From assembly GCF_009758125.1 (NCBI RefSeq), contig NZ_WRXO01000011.1:248001-312000 (forward strand): a stretch of 64,000 bases of DNA, in the 5' to 3' direction. The translations under genes were made by a program, and so were the position numbers. Positions 62,763 through 64,000 of the stretch are shown one piece after another; the first letter of the stretch is position 1; every line of letters begins with the position of its first letter. Source of the DNA: Chitinophaga oryziterrae (GTDB lineage: Bacteria; Bacteroidota; Bacteroidia; Chitinophagales; Chitinophagaceae). The notes below the pieces were generated by a model. It had not been told where the DNA came from, searched no databases, and saw only the letters and a list, made by a program, of their open reading frames with translations.

Positions 62763-63512
62763 TTAATTTAGAATTTTCATTTTTTCGACGGAGAAAAATC
62801 CATCATCAATCGGTTTGTTATATAAAATATTTTTATAGATCATTTCTGTTTTCTGTCCTTTTTTATCGGCGGGGATCATCTCAAAACGGGTTGGAATGAT
62901 GCGGTCATTCATAAATTTTATATCATAGCTATTCATCGTATTGATAAGCTGGCCGTCTTCGTCATAAAAACGACTGTGTATTTCAAGAAAATCCTTCTTA
63001 TCGATACATAATATTACTTTACTCCATACTACCGCAGCGGTTGGTTTCGGTATCATGCGGATGATATAGCAACTCCAGTTTCCGATAACAGTGTCCCCAA
63101 TAATGCTGTGAGCATAATCTTCCACAATTGAGGACTCCTTGATCAGATCGTCATTTGTAAAATCTGTTCCCATCCAGCTTTGGCTCATCATGGATGGAGG
63201 GAGTTTGATATTGCGTTCGAGTGTTGGCATCCAGTTCCATACTTCTTTTTTCCTTTTCAGGAATACAATACCTTTGTCTTTGGCAGGTGATGTAATCTGG
63301 ATCATTGTCTGGTTATTCCCCTTCATCCATATTTTGCATTGCATTTCCCGTGTCCATGTCGGGCGGATAGTTTTAATGATCATTTCTGCCTGCATAGTAT
63401 TCCCACGCATCTTTTCATCAGCTTTCTGCACAATTTCTTTAGCACTCTGTGAAAAAGATCTTAAAAAAGACAGAATGAAAAATATGGGAATTACTATTCT
63501 CATGCGTGTCAA
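62763..63512 (-). CDS. LolA-like outer-membrane lipoprotein-sorting protein
   Basis: 249 residues with a signal peptide (about 1-22). Core segments AEMIIKTIRPTWTREMQCKI, IQITSPAKDKGIVFLKRKKE and VWNWMPTLERNIKLPPSMMS match the LolA-like 'outer membrane lipoprotein-sorting' family of DUF1329/LolA-fold proteins. It should shuttle a lipidated or lipid cargo across the periplasm from the FtsX-type ABC transporter to the outer membrane. First gene of the five-gene operon. The MMPTLxR/MGTDFTNDD motifs are typical. Upstream lie two short inverted repeats (63556-63567, 63573-63594). Confidence 0.9.
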   Translation of the reverse strand: MTRMRIVIPIFFILSFLRSFSQSAKEIVQKADEKMRGNTMQAEMIIKTIRPTWTREMQCKIWMKGNNQTMIQITSPAKDKGIVFLKRKKEVWNWMPTLERNIKLPPSMMSQSWMGTDFTNDDLIKESSIVEDYAHSIIGDTVIGNWSCYIIRMIPKPTAAVVWSKVILCIDKKDFLEIHSRFYDEDGQLINTMNSYDIKFMNDRIIPTRFEMIPADKKGQKTEMIYKNILYNKPIDDGFFSVEKMKILN

Positions 63513-63555
63513 TTATCTTTAATTTAAAAATAGATGAATCAAATGTCATTTACGC

Positions 63556-63567
63556 TGATGTGCATCA
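63556..63567. promoter_or_regulatory. Short palindrome upstream of the Lol-like operon
   Basis: TGATGTGCATCA, a TGATG/CATCA inverted repeat, lies 44 bp before the LolA-like start at 63512, a plausible operator position. No regulator can be named. Confidence 0.35.
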
Positions 63568-63569
63568 CA

Positions 63570-63947
63570 CTAAATAATGACCTTTGTCATTATTGAACGA
63601 GGTTGTGACCATACCTCTTCTCCATGATCCTGTAAGCCGATATGGCCGGCACTGACAGTCCCGAAACCTGGCATGTTCCTGAACTTACTGCTGGCAATCA
63701 GTTGTTTCCATTTGTTGTCCCACAGTGTGGTGGTGATAATATCGGCGCCGTTCAGCTTAAGGTCCAGCTTCCCTTCATTACTGATGATCTCCCACAAGCT
63801 TGTCTTCCTGCTTAAAAGCAGCAGTGCCCATGCGCAGATCAAATTGCTCTCCGAAAGGAAAATATGGTTTTTCCCGCTTTTAAGATTTCTGTAAGCTGGC
63901 AGTATAAATCTACTATCATTATACATCGAAATGAATGACTTGGGCAA
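63570..63947 (-). pseudogene. Decayed C-terminal fragment of a DUF1080 (3-keto-disaccharide hydrolase) protein
   Basis: The 125-codon frame ends in a clear DUF1080 C-terminus: LNGADIITTTLWDNKWKQLI, ASSKFRNMPGFGT and GHIGLQDHGEEVW. The segment before it (about residues 1-75) does not fit the family's upstream strands, suggesting frameshifts or deletion, and no signal peptide exists. The end after EEVW also departs from the usual WFRNIxIKEL by a small insertion. DUF1080 enzymes act on 3-keto-glycosides. I read it as a degraded gene whose N-terminal part lies beyond the right edge or is lost. Confidence 0.6.
63573..63594. terminator. Hairpin downstream of DUF1080 remnant
   Basis: AATAATGAC and GTCATTATT form a 9-bp perfect stem with loop cttt, directly at the end of the DUF1080 remnant. 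It has no strong T-run, so termination is tentative; it may instead be an operator for the LolA-like gene. Confidence 0.4.
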
Positions 63948-64000
63948 TGATACCCATCAACGGAACCGGTGACCGGCATCATTTGCCGGAATCGGCCTAT

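Overview
The window reads as chromosomal DNA of a Bacteroidota bacterium, most likely Chitinophaga or a close relative in the Chitinophagaceae. Supporting signs are SusC/SusD pairs, a hybrid two-component regulator, a type IX secretion C-terminal domain, BACON and TIG-domain lipoproteins, a TAnnTTTG-type promoter element, and few recognisable Shine-Dalgarno sequences. The genus is inferred from gene content and was not tested by a search.

Positions 1-12656 (all minus strand) hold most of an extracellular contractile injection system (eCIS, Afp/PVC/MAC type). In transcription order: DUF4255 tail-terminator protein, an unrecognised 259-residue protein, sheath, two tube proteins, a 55-residue DUF5908 protein at 8664-8831, LysM baseplate hub, VgrG-like spike, PAAR tip, gp25-like protein, a giant baseplate-wedge protein, a fibre-like protein, and a second wedge protein cut by the left edge. 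The AAA+ ATPase, tape measure and cargo toxins would lie further left. Divergent from it, at 12986-15031, is a membrane-anchored GH18-like protein with a degenerate catalytic motif.

Positions 15286-30352 are mixed: a carboxypeptidase-regulatory-domain protein, an RND efflux operon (MFP-RND-OMF plus an SDR) facing two tandem TetR genes, a GlxA-type regulator next to a GAPDH, an alpha/beta-hydrolase lipoprotein, a polysaccharide deacetylase, and a GH130 mannosylglucose phosphorylase divergent from an AraC regulator. Three copies of an approximately 140-170 bp inverted-repeat element lie in the intergenic gaps of this region.

Positions 31510-53996 (all minus strand) are a polysaccharide utilization locus: HTCS sensor, SusC, SusD, TIG-domain glycan-binding lipoprotein, GH5 with BACON, GH3, GH42, GH39, GH44 with ricin repeats and a sorting domain, and GH29. 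BACON-GH5, GH44, beta-galactosidase and fucosidase together suggest fucogalacto-xyloglucan or a similar hemicellulose. The locus is bracketed by a 50-bp direct repeat of the 3' end of the neighbouring AraC gene, as if inserted there as a block.

Positions 54269-63947 carry a class 3 lipase, a TsdA-like dihaem cytochrome with a Tat-exported cysteine protein, an AraC regulator, and a five-gene Lol-like envelope operon (outer-membrane beta-barrel, ABC ATPase, two FtsX/LolC-type permeases, LolA-like protein). A decayed DUF1080 remnant lies at the right edge. I saw no tRNA, rRNA, CRISPR array, integrase or transposase gene.
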